Positions 1 through 8,989 of a stretch of 64,000 nt of DNA are shown piece after piece. The DNA is from Scilla litardierei (lineage: Eukaryota; Streptophyta; Magnoliopsida; Asparagales; Asparagaceae). Positions within the stretch are counted from its first letter, which is position 1. Every line of letters starts with the position of its first letter. Position numbers and translations under genes: made by a program. The stretch is taken from the NCBI GenBank assembly GCA_030789695.1, contig CM061142.1, positions 158,940,714-159,004,713 of the forward strand. The letters are read 5' to 3'. Under the pieces are notes generated by a model. The model searched no databases. It had not been told where the DNA came from and saw only the letters and a program-made list of their open reading frames with translations.

Positions 1-470
1 CCTCCATCATCTTTTGACTTAGGCATCGGAGGACAGTCAGGGAACCCCCCCTCCCCCCCCCCCCCCCCCCCCCCCCCCCCCGCGATACCGAGGCGGGGGG
101 TTTGCCCTCCGATCCTCTGATGTCTCAGCTACTCTTTTTTAGGTACAGGAGAAGGAAGCCGGCCCGGCAACACCAACCTGTCCGGGTCCACAATCACTGT
201 TGCGGGAAGGCTCGCACTAACCATCTGGTCCAGGCGCCCAACAGATTGGCCCTGTCCCCGCAAGATTTCATGCATCAACATACATCATCAGCCGAAACTA
301 ATAAATTTATACCCATTTTACTTTTCTTTTCCCTGCATCAGTGTGTAACTATAGAGAAAGTGTATATTACTTTACCTCGGTGGCAGTTCATTAGCTTTTT
401 GCGTGAGTGTCTCTGTATCCGATGATATCTCCATGCTTTCATCTTCTGACTTCGAATGATCAGCTAAAAA
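1..470. other. Non-coding, probable repeat inside the intron of the leftmost gene
   Basis: No exon could be recognised here. The stretch contains a C homopolymer (45-81), and the flanking GC-rich sequence has a similar motif twice (gacttaggcatcggagg at 15-31; ccctccgatcctctgatg at 104-121). This resembles dispersed plant LTR sequence, but no element ends were found. It lies downstream of exon 4 of the minus-strand gene, so it is most likely intron with a repeat insertion. The next exon should lie left of the window or has been displaced. Inference only. Confidence 0.4.
45..81. repeat. C homopolymer
   Basis: An almost uninterrupted run of C, broken only by a T at 52. Runs this long are often mis-sized in assemblies, so the exact length should not be trusted. 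Confidence 0.9.
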
Positions 471-474
471 ACAC

Positions 475-1717
475 CTGCCATTTATTAGTTTGTGGCATCC
501 CAACTCCGACTGCATTTTACAGTTAATTTCACCATTTCATACCTTCTACATCCAATTCATTTCCTTCTCTCCCGATTCCATCAATAGGAGGCGCACTCGG
601 TGTACCCAGTTCTTGAAAGCTTGGAGTCACAAAGTCATGGTAAATATGACCCTGCGATTATAGTACAAAAATAAAGAGTGTTAAGATAATGCAAATATTC
701 TCAGCAAAGAATCGATTACATTGAAGAGAACAGTGCCATACTCGGGAAGGCAATTCATGTTGCTCCTGATTCAACCGTGAACTTCTAACATTTGCCCCTA
801 CATTGACACACAAGTTCTCCTTGGATAGTCCTCGAACCAAAGAACGCGAGCATGTCTTAGTTCCTAACCCGCGGGTCGAACTGACCTCCTCATCGTATTT
901 GATCTTCGACTTCTCAAAGAATCCGGAATCAGTGGACTCTGAATCTTCGTCCGCAAATGTGTCGGAGAAATGGGCATAGAAGCCTTCTGGATCTGAAGCC
1001 ACGCTCTCGTTGTCATCATCCGAATCGATGTAGGTGCTAGTCTGAAGCCCTAACAGGCCGGAACGATATCTTACTGGCGGGAGAACCTTAGGGGATAGCA
1101 ACCCAGAACTGAACTTAACTGGCGGCAAACCTTTCGGCGAGAGAAAGGTGCTGCTTTCTTGCAACAATGGTAGGTTAGAAGTCGCATCTAGCGGATGTTT
1201 CTCCAGAAGGGGAGATCGAGGAGTTCCCTGCAACAACAGTCAATGCCAATTAGGGCTAAGACTAATATTATTACAAATGAACAAAAGTCTGCAACTTTTT
1301 AAATCCCCTAAATACACTGATGATGTAAATCAGAAATTCAAACGGAAAAAAAAGCATCAAGAGATCAAGAAAGTAAATTAAACAGAGAAACTGATCAGTA
1401 CAGCTTAAACCCCCCCAATTTACATGCTCCCCAGGTTTCAGGAAAAGAATAACAATGCTAACTAGATTCGGTAAAACCGCAAAAAGAGAAAAATAAATTA
1501 AAGAATAAAAACCCCACCTTGGGAAAGGAAGATTAGAAAAAGGGGGAAACAAACGGAAATCACGGCCAAGAAACATAATTTCTTAAGAAACATCAAATCT
1601 TTTTCTATGTGAAGGTTGGATTACTTGAATGGTTGAAAGATTCAGCAGATGGATTAGGGTTTTGCTCACCTCCTTGACCCAATTGATTGCACTCTGATCC
1701 AAGCCCTCGGTGAACAT
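475..1717 (-). CDS. 5' part of a spliced plant gene of unknown function (partial)
   Basis: Four exons can be joined in frame on the minus strand: 1670-1717 (ATG, 16 codons, MFTEGLDQSAINWVKE), 742-1227 (162 codons), 543-651 and 475-509. Each junction has GT-AG: donor GAG|GTGAGC, acceptor TTGCAG|GGA; donor CGA|GTATGG, acceptor CGCAG|GGT; donor GAAG|GTATGA, acceptor ATGCAG|TCG; exon 4 ends CAG|GTG. Exon 2 codes for a serine/proline-rich region with two near-repeated LPPV(K/R)..SGLL segments and an acidic patch (residues about 68-100). Exon 3 ends in LGTPSAPP and exon 4 in GVGMPQTNKWQ. From memory, this layout matches a conserved plant family whose C-terminal part, absent here, is helical. I cannot name a function. 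The gene is head-to-head with the PPR gene and runs off the left edge, or is broken by the repeat at 1-470. Confidence 0.75.
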
Positions 1718-1739
1718 TTTCAGAACTTTTGATGCTTGA

Positions 1740-1777
<38 letters not shown>

Positions 1778-2110
1778 TTTGTTCTCTCTCTTTGGGAGCG
1801 GGTTTTTATTTTCTCCCTCTTTGGGAGCTGAGGAGGTGGGGATCGTGGGTGGAGAGGCGAAAGAGATGAGTTAGCCTAACGGCTAGTTTTGAAAAACTCG
1901 GCCGATATCTGCCCATTGAGTAACTTTGGAAATTTTCGGACAATATCTGCCCATTGATTCGAGACATAATTTCGAACAGCCCAGAAGGTCGGATCTAAAT
2001 GGATTCGACCCGTTCATATGTCCTTCAAGTTCAAAGCTTTCCCGCTTCTGTTTATTATAATTTATTCCAGCGGAAAACTTTTATTACAAACATGAACCAA
2101 CGCGAAAATT
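1718..2110. promoter_or_regulatory. Shared divergent intergenic region (putative bidirectional promoter)
   Basis: Only 393 bp separate the ATG of the minus-strand gene (1717) from the ATG of the PPR gene (2111). The region holds a GA microsatellite (1742-1775), probably in the 5' UTR of the minus-strand gene, and a near-duplicated ctctttgggagc segment (about 1786-1831). No clear TATA box was seen. Shared control is inferred from spacing alone. Confidence 0.5.
1742..1775. repeat. (AG)n microsatellite in 5' UTR
   Basis: A perfect AG dinucleotide tract about 25 bp upstream of the minus-strand ATG. On the transcribed strand it reads as a CT tract, a common feature of plant core promoters and leaders. 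Confidence 0.9.
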
Positions 2111-2259
2111 ATGAACTTTGCTCGCTCTCGTCTCTTAGTTCGGTTCATCTCAACAAACCCCAGACAACATTGCTCAGATCCCAACACATATGCTCAGAAT
2201 CAGAAGCTCAGCGCCCTTGGCCGACAAGGCCGAATCGAGGAAGCCCGCGAGCTGTTTGA
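1999..2259 (+). promoter_or_regulatory. Upstream ATGs overlapping the PPR start
   Basis: ATGs at 1999 and 2092 precede the PPR ATG in another frame that stays open to 2259, overlapping the first 50 codons. If the transcript starts upstream of 2092, ribosomes must bypass at least one ATG. The product resembles no known protein. It could dampen translation or simply lie outside the mRNA. Confidence 0.3.
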
Positions 2260-4000
2260 CGAAATGCCCCACAGAGATCTCGTCACTTATTCCACCATGA
2301 TCAGCCTCTTTATAAAACACAATGACCTCCCAAAAGCGGAATCTTTGTTCAAGCAATTGCCGGAAAGAAATGTTGTGGTTAATTCTGCGATGATTGACGG
2401 GCTGTCCAAGGCCGGCCGAATCGATGATGCCCGGAAGTTGTTTGATTCGATGCCGGTGAGAAATGTGTTTACTTGGACTAGTTTGTTATCTGGGTATTGT
2501 AAAATTGGGAAGATTTCAGAAGCCAGGATGGTTTTCGATGAAATGCCGGTCAAGAATGTGTATGCGTGGACCACGATGGTATTGGGCTACGCTCGGAATG
2601 GGTTGTTGAGAGAGGCCCGTGACCTTTTCGATCGAATGCCTGAGAGAAATGTTGTGTCGTGGACGGCGATGGTCAAGGCTTACATTGAGAACGGGCAGAT
2701 TGAGGCAGCCCGTGGGGTTTTCGACAGGATGCCCAGCAAGAACTTGTACTCCTGGAATGTGATGATTTCGGGGTATTTGGATGGTGGAAAGCCAAGGGAA
2801 GCGATCGAGTTGTTTGGGTTAATGCCCGAAAGGAACGTAGTTTCTTGGACTGCGATGGTCACCGGGATGGCACGGAATGGGTCAATCGAGCAAGCAAGGG
2901 TGTTATTCGATCAAATGCCGAGAAAGGACATTGCATCGTGGAATGCAATGATCACGGCATATTGTGAGAAAGGTCTTGTGAACGATGCCCGTGAGTTGTT
3001 TGATATAATGCCAGCAAGAAATGTAGTTACTTGGAATTCGATGATAGACGGCTATGTGAAGCTTGGATTCCGAGAGGAGGCATTGAAGCTCTTCAATCAT
3101 ATGCTTATCTCACCATGGAAGCCAAATGAGACCACTCTAACCAGCGTTGTGGTTGCGTCAGACAACACCTACGCAATAATGGCAATCCACGGGTTGGCCA
3201 CATTGCTCGGCTTCGAGTCGGATACCTCGTTGGGGAACTCTCTAGTCACAATGTACTCGAGAAGCGGCGACCTGGGCTCGTCGCGTCTAGCCTTTGAGGA
3301 GCTCAAAGCCAAAGACGTCGTGTCGTGGACCTCGATGATCCTGGCTTACTCGTATCACGGCTGCGGCAACCATGCGTTGCAGGCTTTCGCGAGGATGCTG
3401 AGGTGCGGAACGAGGCCGGACGGAGTGACATTTGTAGGAGTCCTGTCGGCTTGCAGCCACGCGGGGCTTGCCACGAAGGGGAGAAAGGTGTTTGACTCGA
3501 TGAGCCAGGCGTACGGATTGAAGCCGCGAGCGGAGCATTACTCGTGCGTGGTGGACCTTCTTGGCCGAGCAGGGAAGGTTGAAGAGGCGAAGGCGGTCGT
3601 GGATCGAATCCCACCCGGCGACCGCGACGAGGGTGTACTCGGGGCTTTGCTAGGGGCTTGTAGGGTGCATGATGAGATCGACGTTGCGCGCCAGGTCGGG
3701 GAAGAGATGATCGAGCTAGGGCAGGCAGGGTCGGGCGGTTACGTGGTGCTGGCCAACGCTTATGCGTGGAGGGGGATGTGGGGGGAGGCGGCGAGGGTGA
3801 GGAAGACGATGAGGGAGAGGGGCGTGGAGAAGGTGCCGGCGTTTAGCAGCGTTGAGGCGAGGGGCGAGGGACATGTGTTCTACGTAGGAGACAGGGCACA
3901 CCCCCGGGCTGACGAGATCTATGCAATGCTTGATGAGGTGCTTGCTCCTCAGATGAAGGATGATGATGACTGTGGGTGCATTCAGCCTCTGCCTGCTTGA
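2111..4000 (+). CDS. Pentatricopeptide-repeat protein, PLS class, E/E+ subgroup
   Basis: An intronless 629-residue protein. The first ~25 residues are Arg/Ser-rich with no acidic residue (MNFARSRLLVRF...), typical of an organelle, probably mitochondrial, targeting peptide. From about residue 30 to 315 there are roughly nine tandem ~31-residue motifs of the kind ARxLFDxMPxRNVVSWTAMI. Longer P/L-type motifs follow (PDGVTFVGVLSACSHAG near residue 440), then an E motif (LGALLGACRVH onward, about 510-560) and an E+ motif (EKVPAFSSVE...HVFYVGDRAHP, about 570-620). The DYW deaminase domain is absent. Proteins of this class bind one organellar RNA site, usually for C-to-U editing with a DYW partner supplied in trans. 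Target and editing role are inferred from family. The reading frame is intact. Confidence 0.95.
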   Translation: MNFARSRLLVRFISTNPRQHCSDPNTYAQNQKLSALGRQGRIEEARELFDEMPHRDLVTYSTMISLFIKHNDLPKAESLFKQLPERNVVVNSAMIDGLSKAGRIDDARKLFDSMPVRNVFTWTSLLSGYCKIGKISEARMVFDEMPVKNVYAWTTMVLGYARNGLLREARDLFDRMPERNVVSWTAMVKAYIENGQIEAARGVFDRMPSKNLYSWNVMISGYLDGGKPREAIELFGLMPERNVVSWTAMVTGMARNGSIEQARVLFDQMPRKDIASWNAMITAYCEKGLVNDARELFDIMPARNVVTWNSMIDGYVKLGFREEALKLFNHMLISPWKPNETTLTSVVVASDNTYAIMAIHGLATLLGFESDTSLGNSLVTMYSRSGDLGSSRLAFEELKAKDVVSWTSMILAYSYHGCGNHALQAFARMLRCGTRPDGVTFVGVLSACSHAGLATKGRKVFDSMSQAYGLKPRAEHYSCVVDLLGRAGKVEEAKAVVDRIPPGDRDEGVLGALLGACRVHDEIDVARQVGEEMIELGQAGSGGYVVLANAYAWRGMWGEAARVRKTMRERGVEKVPAFSSVEARGEGHVFYVGDRAHPRADEIYAMLDEVLAPQMKDDDDCGCIQPLPA

Positions 4001-4840
4001 TATTGGTGCTACTTGTGTTATCCTGTATATGCAATATTATCATGTATAAAAGAGGTCGCTTGTATGTCTTCTGATGTCCATTGTTATTTGTGTTCAAACA
4101 CCGAGATTGGGACTGTGGTTGGAGGAACATTGTGCAAAGGTGTTGCCATGAGGGGATGCAGGAAGAATCCAATGAGGTGGAAAGTGGGGAAAAGGGTAGC
4201 ATATCACTTTTGAGCCTATGCATTTTGAAGCGGTTCTACGATTGAAGTATCTTTTGCATTCCGGATCCTTGGGCACACAGCCAGGCAATCAACTTTGCTG
4301 TTTGCTGTTTGCTGTTTGCTGTTTGCTGTTTGAACAGGAATAGCTGATCCCGAGTTAAGTTAGTGGTGGGGGTGGGGAGGGGAGAGCACTGGAGCAATGG
4401 TAGCAAAGCACGTGACATGTGCAAAATTCAAACGTAACGGTCCCCTTTCCTCGTCTGCATCCATTATTTTGGGCTCTCTCTAAATTTTTGTTTTCATATA
4501 TCCCCTCCAATATCTGCAAAATTGGCATGTAAAATTCTTTTTTCAAAGGAACGGCAAATGATGAGGTGGGCCGCTCCAAGGATGTAATCCAAGGTAAAAT
4601 GGGCCTACGTGCCGTGGTCCATCGACGGTACAACAAAACAAAAGGATGAATAGATTAGGATACACACAGCTAGTGGGAAACTCGTGCAATTAAGAATATG
4701 GTTCATCAAACTAATCCTTTCGAAGTTTTGGCATGTTTTTACTAATCTCTTTAATACCTCTTAATCACGGAGCCACTAATTCGTTAAAAAACTGATCACG
4801 TTTACTAATGAAAAACATGCTGGAATTTGGTTACAACATT
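4001..4840. other. 3' flank of the PPR gene, no gene seen
   Basis: Contains the presumed PPR 3' UTR, a heptamer repeat and otherwise AT-rich sequence. Short open frames here have no recognisable content. Confidence 0.6.
4294..4332. repeat. TTTGCTG heptamer minisatellite
   Basis: About 5.6 perfect tandem copies of TTTGCTG, roughly 300 bp past the PPR stop codon. Confidence 0.9.
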
Positions 4841-5564
4841 CAGGGGCTGAACAGGCTCCGTACAACATATGTGTTAGGGATCGAGTAAGAAAGCCGAAAA
4901 CAAAAACTAGTTTTAATTGCATGAGAATTAAAATAAGTTACGAAGATTCAAACTGAATTAATTTAAACAAGCAGCAAATTTTACCATGCATTAAACACAA
5001 AATCGTTCACATATTAACGAAGTTATTAAAGAGAAACTGACACTGATTACATCGTGAATTTGCACAAAAAAACAAAAATTTAAAAATATAATCATTGGAC
5101 ACACACTTTAAAAGATAAAAGAATAAAAAGAAAGAACAAAAACATATTTGTCATCCATGTAAATCATTTGACCAATTGGAACATCAAGCCCTAATGAAAA
5201 ACATGCCCTCTCTTCCAAACAAACAATGGCAATTGGGTGACTTAACCACAACCTACATTCATTATTCGGCAAGGTCCAAGCATTCACATAAATAGAATGG
5301 GCTTATGCATGACAGGGACCGACGGGTGATACCCACAAAAAAGTGTCACATGATGGGGGTAAGAACATGAAAAAACATGACAAAATTTTATAATTAAAAA
5401 CATGAAAAAAATTGTCAAATGAAATTTGGAAACTTTTTGATCGAACCAGTGATCCAACGAGTAGGTAGGGAACGAACTACCACCTTAACTGTATGCCCAT
5501 ACTACCATGTATACATGTATTTTGAAAAATGGTGGGGGGCACCTCCTACGTGGGTCCGCCCCTG
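4841..5564 (+). mobile_element. Non-autonomous hAT-type element, copy 1
   Basis: Begins CAGGGGCTGAACAGGCTCC and ends ...GGGTCCGCCCCTG, an inverted CAGGGGC terminus. The flanks acaacatt (4833-4840) and acggcatt (5565-5572) match at 6 of 8 positions, as for a decayed 8-bp hAT target duplication. Internal sequence (4884 onward: gtaagaaagccgaaaacaaa, then aattcaaactgaatta and atcgttcacat) matches the better preserved copy at 51787-53123. No transposase is present. Family assignment rests on TIR and TSD length. Confidence 0.8.
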
Positions 5565-6370
5565 ACGGCATTTAATCAATCACTTGGCGTGAGTCGTTAG
5601 AGTTGCTTGATGGATGACAAAGCTGCATGGCATCTTCATCCCAAAGATGACAAAGCACCATTACATCTCTATATAAACATTAAGTGACTACGTATGGGAC
5701 TGGGTGTCTTTTGTTTACCCATGAAGGAGGCTTGGGTACCTGGCTTCCCTCATGGGGGCCTTGTGGTCTTTGGTATGCCCTTTCATTGGGGGTTGGCTAC
5801 ATAGCTCCTAGTTCATGGGGGTTGTAGGTTTATGGTTCACCCTCATATGAGGGGTGTTGTATCCTAACTAATATGCATGAGTCTTTAGTTTACTAATGCA
5901 TGGGAGGCTGGGATTGTTGTGATATGTATGACCTTATGTCAATTATTATATTTGAGAGTGAAATAATAGAAGAGCATATTTTCGTTAGGGCTATGGTCTA
6001 CTATGCTATTCAATCTCTTATGAATTACTCAATCCTACACCCAGGCCAAAGTATGCGAGATCGAAAAGTCAAACACTCAAAAACACTAAGTTTAGCATCT
6101 TGGGTAATCATCGGATTCGTTGATTTCATAACATGAACGTGTGAATAGATGAACCTCATGGTTCATCACCCTCCTAGGGCCACTCTACAAGTTTTATGCA
6201 AGTAGATAGTGTCGCGTGACACATTATCCTCCTTGGACCCCTCCATAGGTAGTGCATGATTCAATAAAATACAGAAATCCATTAATCCAATGATTTCATC
6301 ATTTAATAATGCTAGAGATGAATGTAAGCATAGTAACCATAAGCCCTAACTACAACACAATACAACACCG
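5565..6370. other. No gene recognised
   Basis: AT-rich sequence with repeated catggggg-type phrases (5720-5870). A 78-codon open frame at 5900-6136 has no recognisable motif and is probably chance. Confidence 0.6.
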
Positions 6371-6382
6371 CACACACACACA

Positions 6383-6428
<46 letters not shown>
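6371..6428. repeat. (CA)n microsatellite
   Basis: An almost perfect CA tract with one interruption near 6385. Confidence 0.9.
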
Positions 6429-6430
<2 letters not shown>

Positions 6431-6529
6431 GAGTTTTAGACACTCATGGCAATAAAATACCAACTTTCATTAATAATACCATATGTTCAATACAAAAGCA
6501 GAGACAAATGAACAAAATCAAGATGAAAG

Positions 6530-8632
6530 TGTTAGTTCTTGGTTTCAAGACTAACGTTGTTTTGATGATGAGCAATACATTATGTTAGTGTGCTAATCAT
6601 TCTTCTGTTTTAGTCTCAGTTTATCTTAATGATTATATGTTGATGAGACAAAGCATAATGCTTGGAGGATATTACAAGGAATATCTTAAAGACCTCCAAG
6701 AGTGATGGTGTGCTTAAGCTTGGATGAAGTCATGAAGATCATCTAATGAAGCCAAAGCTTGGAGCATGATGATGGATGGACATCTAGAGAAGCATTGACA
6801 AAGCTTGGAGCTTGATGAAGGGAAGCTCATCAAGGTGTGCCAAAGCTTGGAGATGATGTAGAGCATCAAGGCATAGTGAGCTTGAAGACTTAGACTCTAG
6901 GAGATGCAATTTGTAATCCATGTAATTTCATTTACTTGCATTTCTCTTTTTGAGTCTAGGATTATTGTAATGCCTTGATAGATGGTCATACTCTCATGCA
7001 TTTGCTTTTAACCATCTTAGTGAGCCTTAGGATTATCATAGAATCCAACCCAATAGGTTCATCTTGTCCAAAGACTCATTTGGAGTCTCTGGCTCTCCTG
7101 CAGTCGCCTGCTGAAGGTTTTACAGTCGACTGGGTGATTTCCAGTCGCCTGTCGAGCCTTCTACAGTCGACTGTGATGCACAGCTCAAGTCAAATTTTCT
7201 ATTGACTCATCTTGAGCTTTTCGCATCAGTCGACTGATGTTCAATTTACAGTCGCCTGTATTCCTATAGTCGCCCGTGAATTGGTCGACAGTCGCATGTG
7301 CGCTTCTTGCATTTTCTGGGCTTTTTCTCATGTTGCAAGACAATCGCCTATTGCTGTTTTTACAGTCGCCTGTATATTTACAGTCGCCTGTGAACTGGCC
7401 TTCAGTCGTCTGAAAAGGCGTAAGTGCGAAATATGCATCTCTCTCTGTCTTTTCTCCATCTTATACAGCAGTCGACTGATGAAGGTATTATAGTCGCCTG
7501 ACTATAAGACAATCGACTATATTATTGACATCAGTCGCCTGTGCGTAAACTGAAGAAAGAGTGCGGCTCTCTGTTTCTTGTCCATTCCTGCTGCAGTCGC
7601 ATGATGAAGGATATACAGTCGACTGTCTGCTTTTAAGTCGCCTGTGTAGTCTTCTACAGTCGACTGTCCTGGCTCAGATTATAGCCGTTGGGATATTTTC
7701 TAGCCGTTGATTAGTCGACTGTCTATTGATCATCAGTCGACTGTTCTTGCCATAAACTGCCAAAATCTAGCCGTTGCAGATTTCTTCCCATTGGGTTTTT
7801 GGCTGGTTTTATGTGTTCCTTTGGCTTCCTATATATTGGGATTGGGTTAGTTCATTTAGACTTCTTGAAAGGGTTAGGAAATCATAGAAGATCATTGAAT
7901 CTCTTCTCTAAGCCACTCCTCCCCCATTCCCTCATTAGAGCTTCAATCTATGCTTAGCATCTAAGCTCTAGGGAATTTCTCCAAGGGATTTCAATCTCTT
8001 TCCTTTCTTGGAGATTATCTTTCTTCTCTTCATTTTCATACACTCAAGTGAGAAGTGTTAGGATTCATTCCTAGAAGAGAGAAAGATCAACAAGTGCAAT
8101 CAAAGCTAATCTCAAGCACTTGGCCATTCACTTGCATGCCTTCTTCTTCACATTGGTAAGATCATATCAAGGCATAGGTAAGTGTTATTTCGTTTTGTTT
8201 TGTGTTTGAAACCCTAATTCTCTTTGTGGGAATTAGTTACTCTCTTTGTGAGAGTTACTCTCTTTGTGGGAGTTTGGTTCTTTCTGTGTGAAAGAACAAA
8301 TCCTCTGTGTGAGGTCTCTCTGTGTGAGAGTGAGGATATCTCTTTGTGGGAATCCTAAATCCTCTGTGTGAGGTATCCCTTTGTGGGATTTTGTATTCAC
8401 TTCTCTGTGTGGGATTATAGTGAATACTGGTGTGGCTGGATGTACCCAATTTTTGGGGAACCAGGGTAAAATCTCTGTATTTGCGATTGTTGTTATTGAG
8501 CACTCTGTTTAATTTCCACTGCTTATTGTGCTTTAATTTTAGTAACTTTTAATTAAGCACTTTGCTTGCTATTACACTATTCACCCCCCTCTAGTGTGTG
8601 TGTGTTTGTGTAGCCCCGCAGGGTCACTTACA
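6530..8632 (+). mobile_element. Solo LTR (2.1 kb) with perfect target duplication
   Basis: Starts TGTTAGTTC and ends GGTCACTTACA (TG...CA), flanked on both sides by GAAAG (6525-6529 and 8633-8637). No primer-binding site, pol domain or second LTR lies between, so this is a solo LTR left by LTR-LTR recombination. It carries a palindrome array (7098-7745) followed by a TATA-like tatatatt (about 7831-7838) and an A/T-rich leader. A tail of repeated tctctgtgtgag/ctctttgtgggag phrases lies at 8220-8420, and the 3' end reads ttcacccccctctagtgtg. Lineage (copia, SIRE-like, versus gypsy) is not certain from the LTR alone. Confidence 0.88.
7098..7745. repeat. Array of CAGTCGACTG-type palindromes in the solo LTR
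   Basis: About 22 instances of (C/T)AGTCG(A/C)CTG at irregular spacing, many the exact palindrome CAGTCGACTG and the others mostly one base off (CAGTCGCCTG). The array ends about 85 bp before a TATA-like sequence, so it lies in U3 and could act as an enhancer array. Function is inferred. Confidence 0.85.
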
Positions 8633-8637
8633 GAAAG

Positions 8638-8989
8638 TTGAAGTTTTTATCACCACAATAGCCTCTAAAATCTACTCCCAGCTTTTCTCTAATGGCTGCT
8701 CTAAACCCTAGCAAATGGGGGAAGAAGATGATAACAACGATGATTTTACCCTAAAGAGATTAAAAACTATTTATAGCCCCCAAACCTCCAACAAATCTCT
8801 ATCCTTTGATTTGAGATCAATGTTCACTCACTTAATAACTAAAATTGTAGGTTTGGGTCAGGTAGAATGAAAATTTGGTTGAGATCTGCATCAAGAATCA
8901 TCTACAGCTGGATTCAGCCTCTCAGATGCCTGATATTGAGGAATTAGTCGACTGGATGGGTCACAGTCAGGCATCTGAACTGGTCTTAT
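8638..8989 (-). mobile_element. Left part of an older LTR-type repeat (minus orientation)
   Basis: On the minus strand this reads as a promoter: TATAAATA at 8768-8775, followed downstream by a leader (8767 to 8638) with ctagggtttagagcagcc. Short CAGTCG-like motifs lie upstream. The sequence stops at element 1 (8990) and resumes after it at 33953, with CTTAT duplicated at both edges. It also runs across the solo LTR at 6530, so the repeat probably continues left of 6525. No coding domain was found. Assignment to an LTR retrotransposon is inferred. Confidence 0.55.

Noticed and set aside
102..425. 107-codon open frame on the plus strand
   Set aside because: GC-rich frame inside a repeat-like stretch that I place in an intron of the minus-strand gene; no recognisable motif.
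3287..3614. Minus-strand open frames within the PPR gene
   Set aside because: Antisense of a GC-rich coding region; compositions are Arg/Pro/Ser-rich with no domain.
4841..5564. Helitron or CACTA origin for the small element
   Set aside because: CAGGGGC inverted ends and the 8-bp flanking match fit hAT better, supported by the well-preserved second copy.
7098..7745. CRISPR-like spaced repeats
   Set aside because: The palindromic motifs are only ~10 bp, irregularly spaced and imperfect, and lie in a plant LTR.
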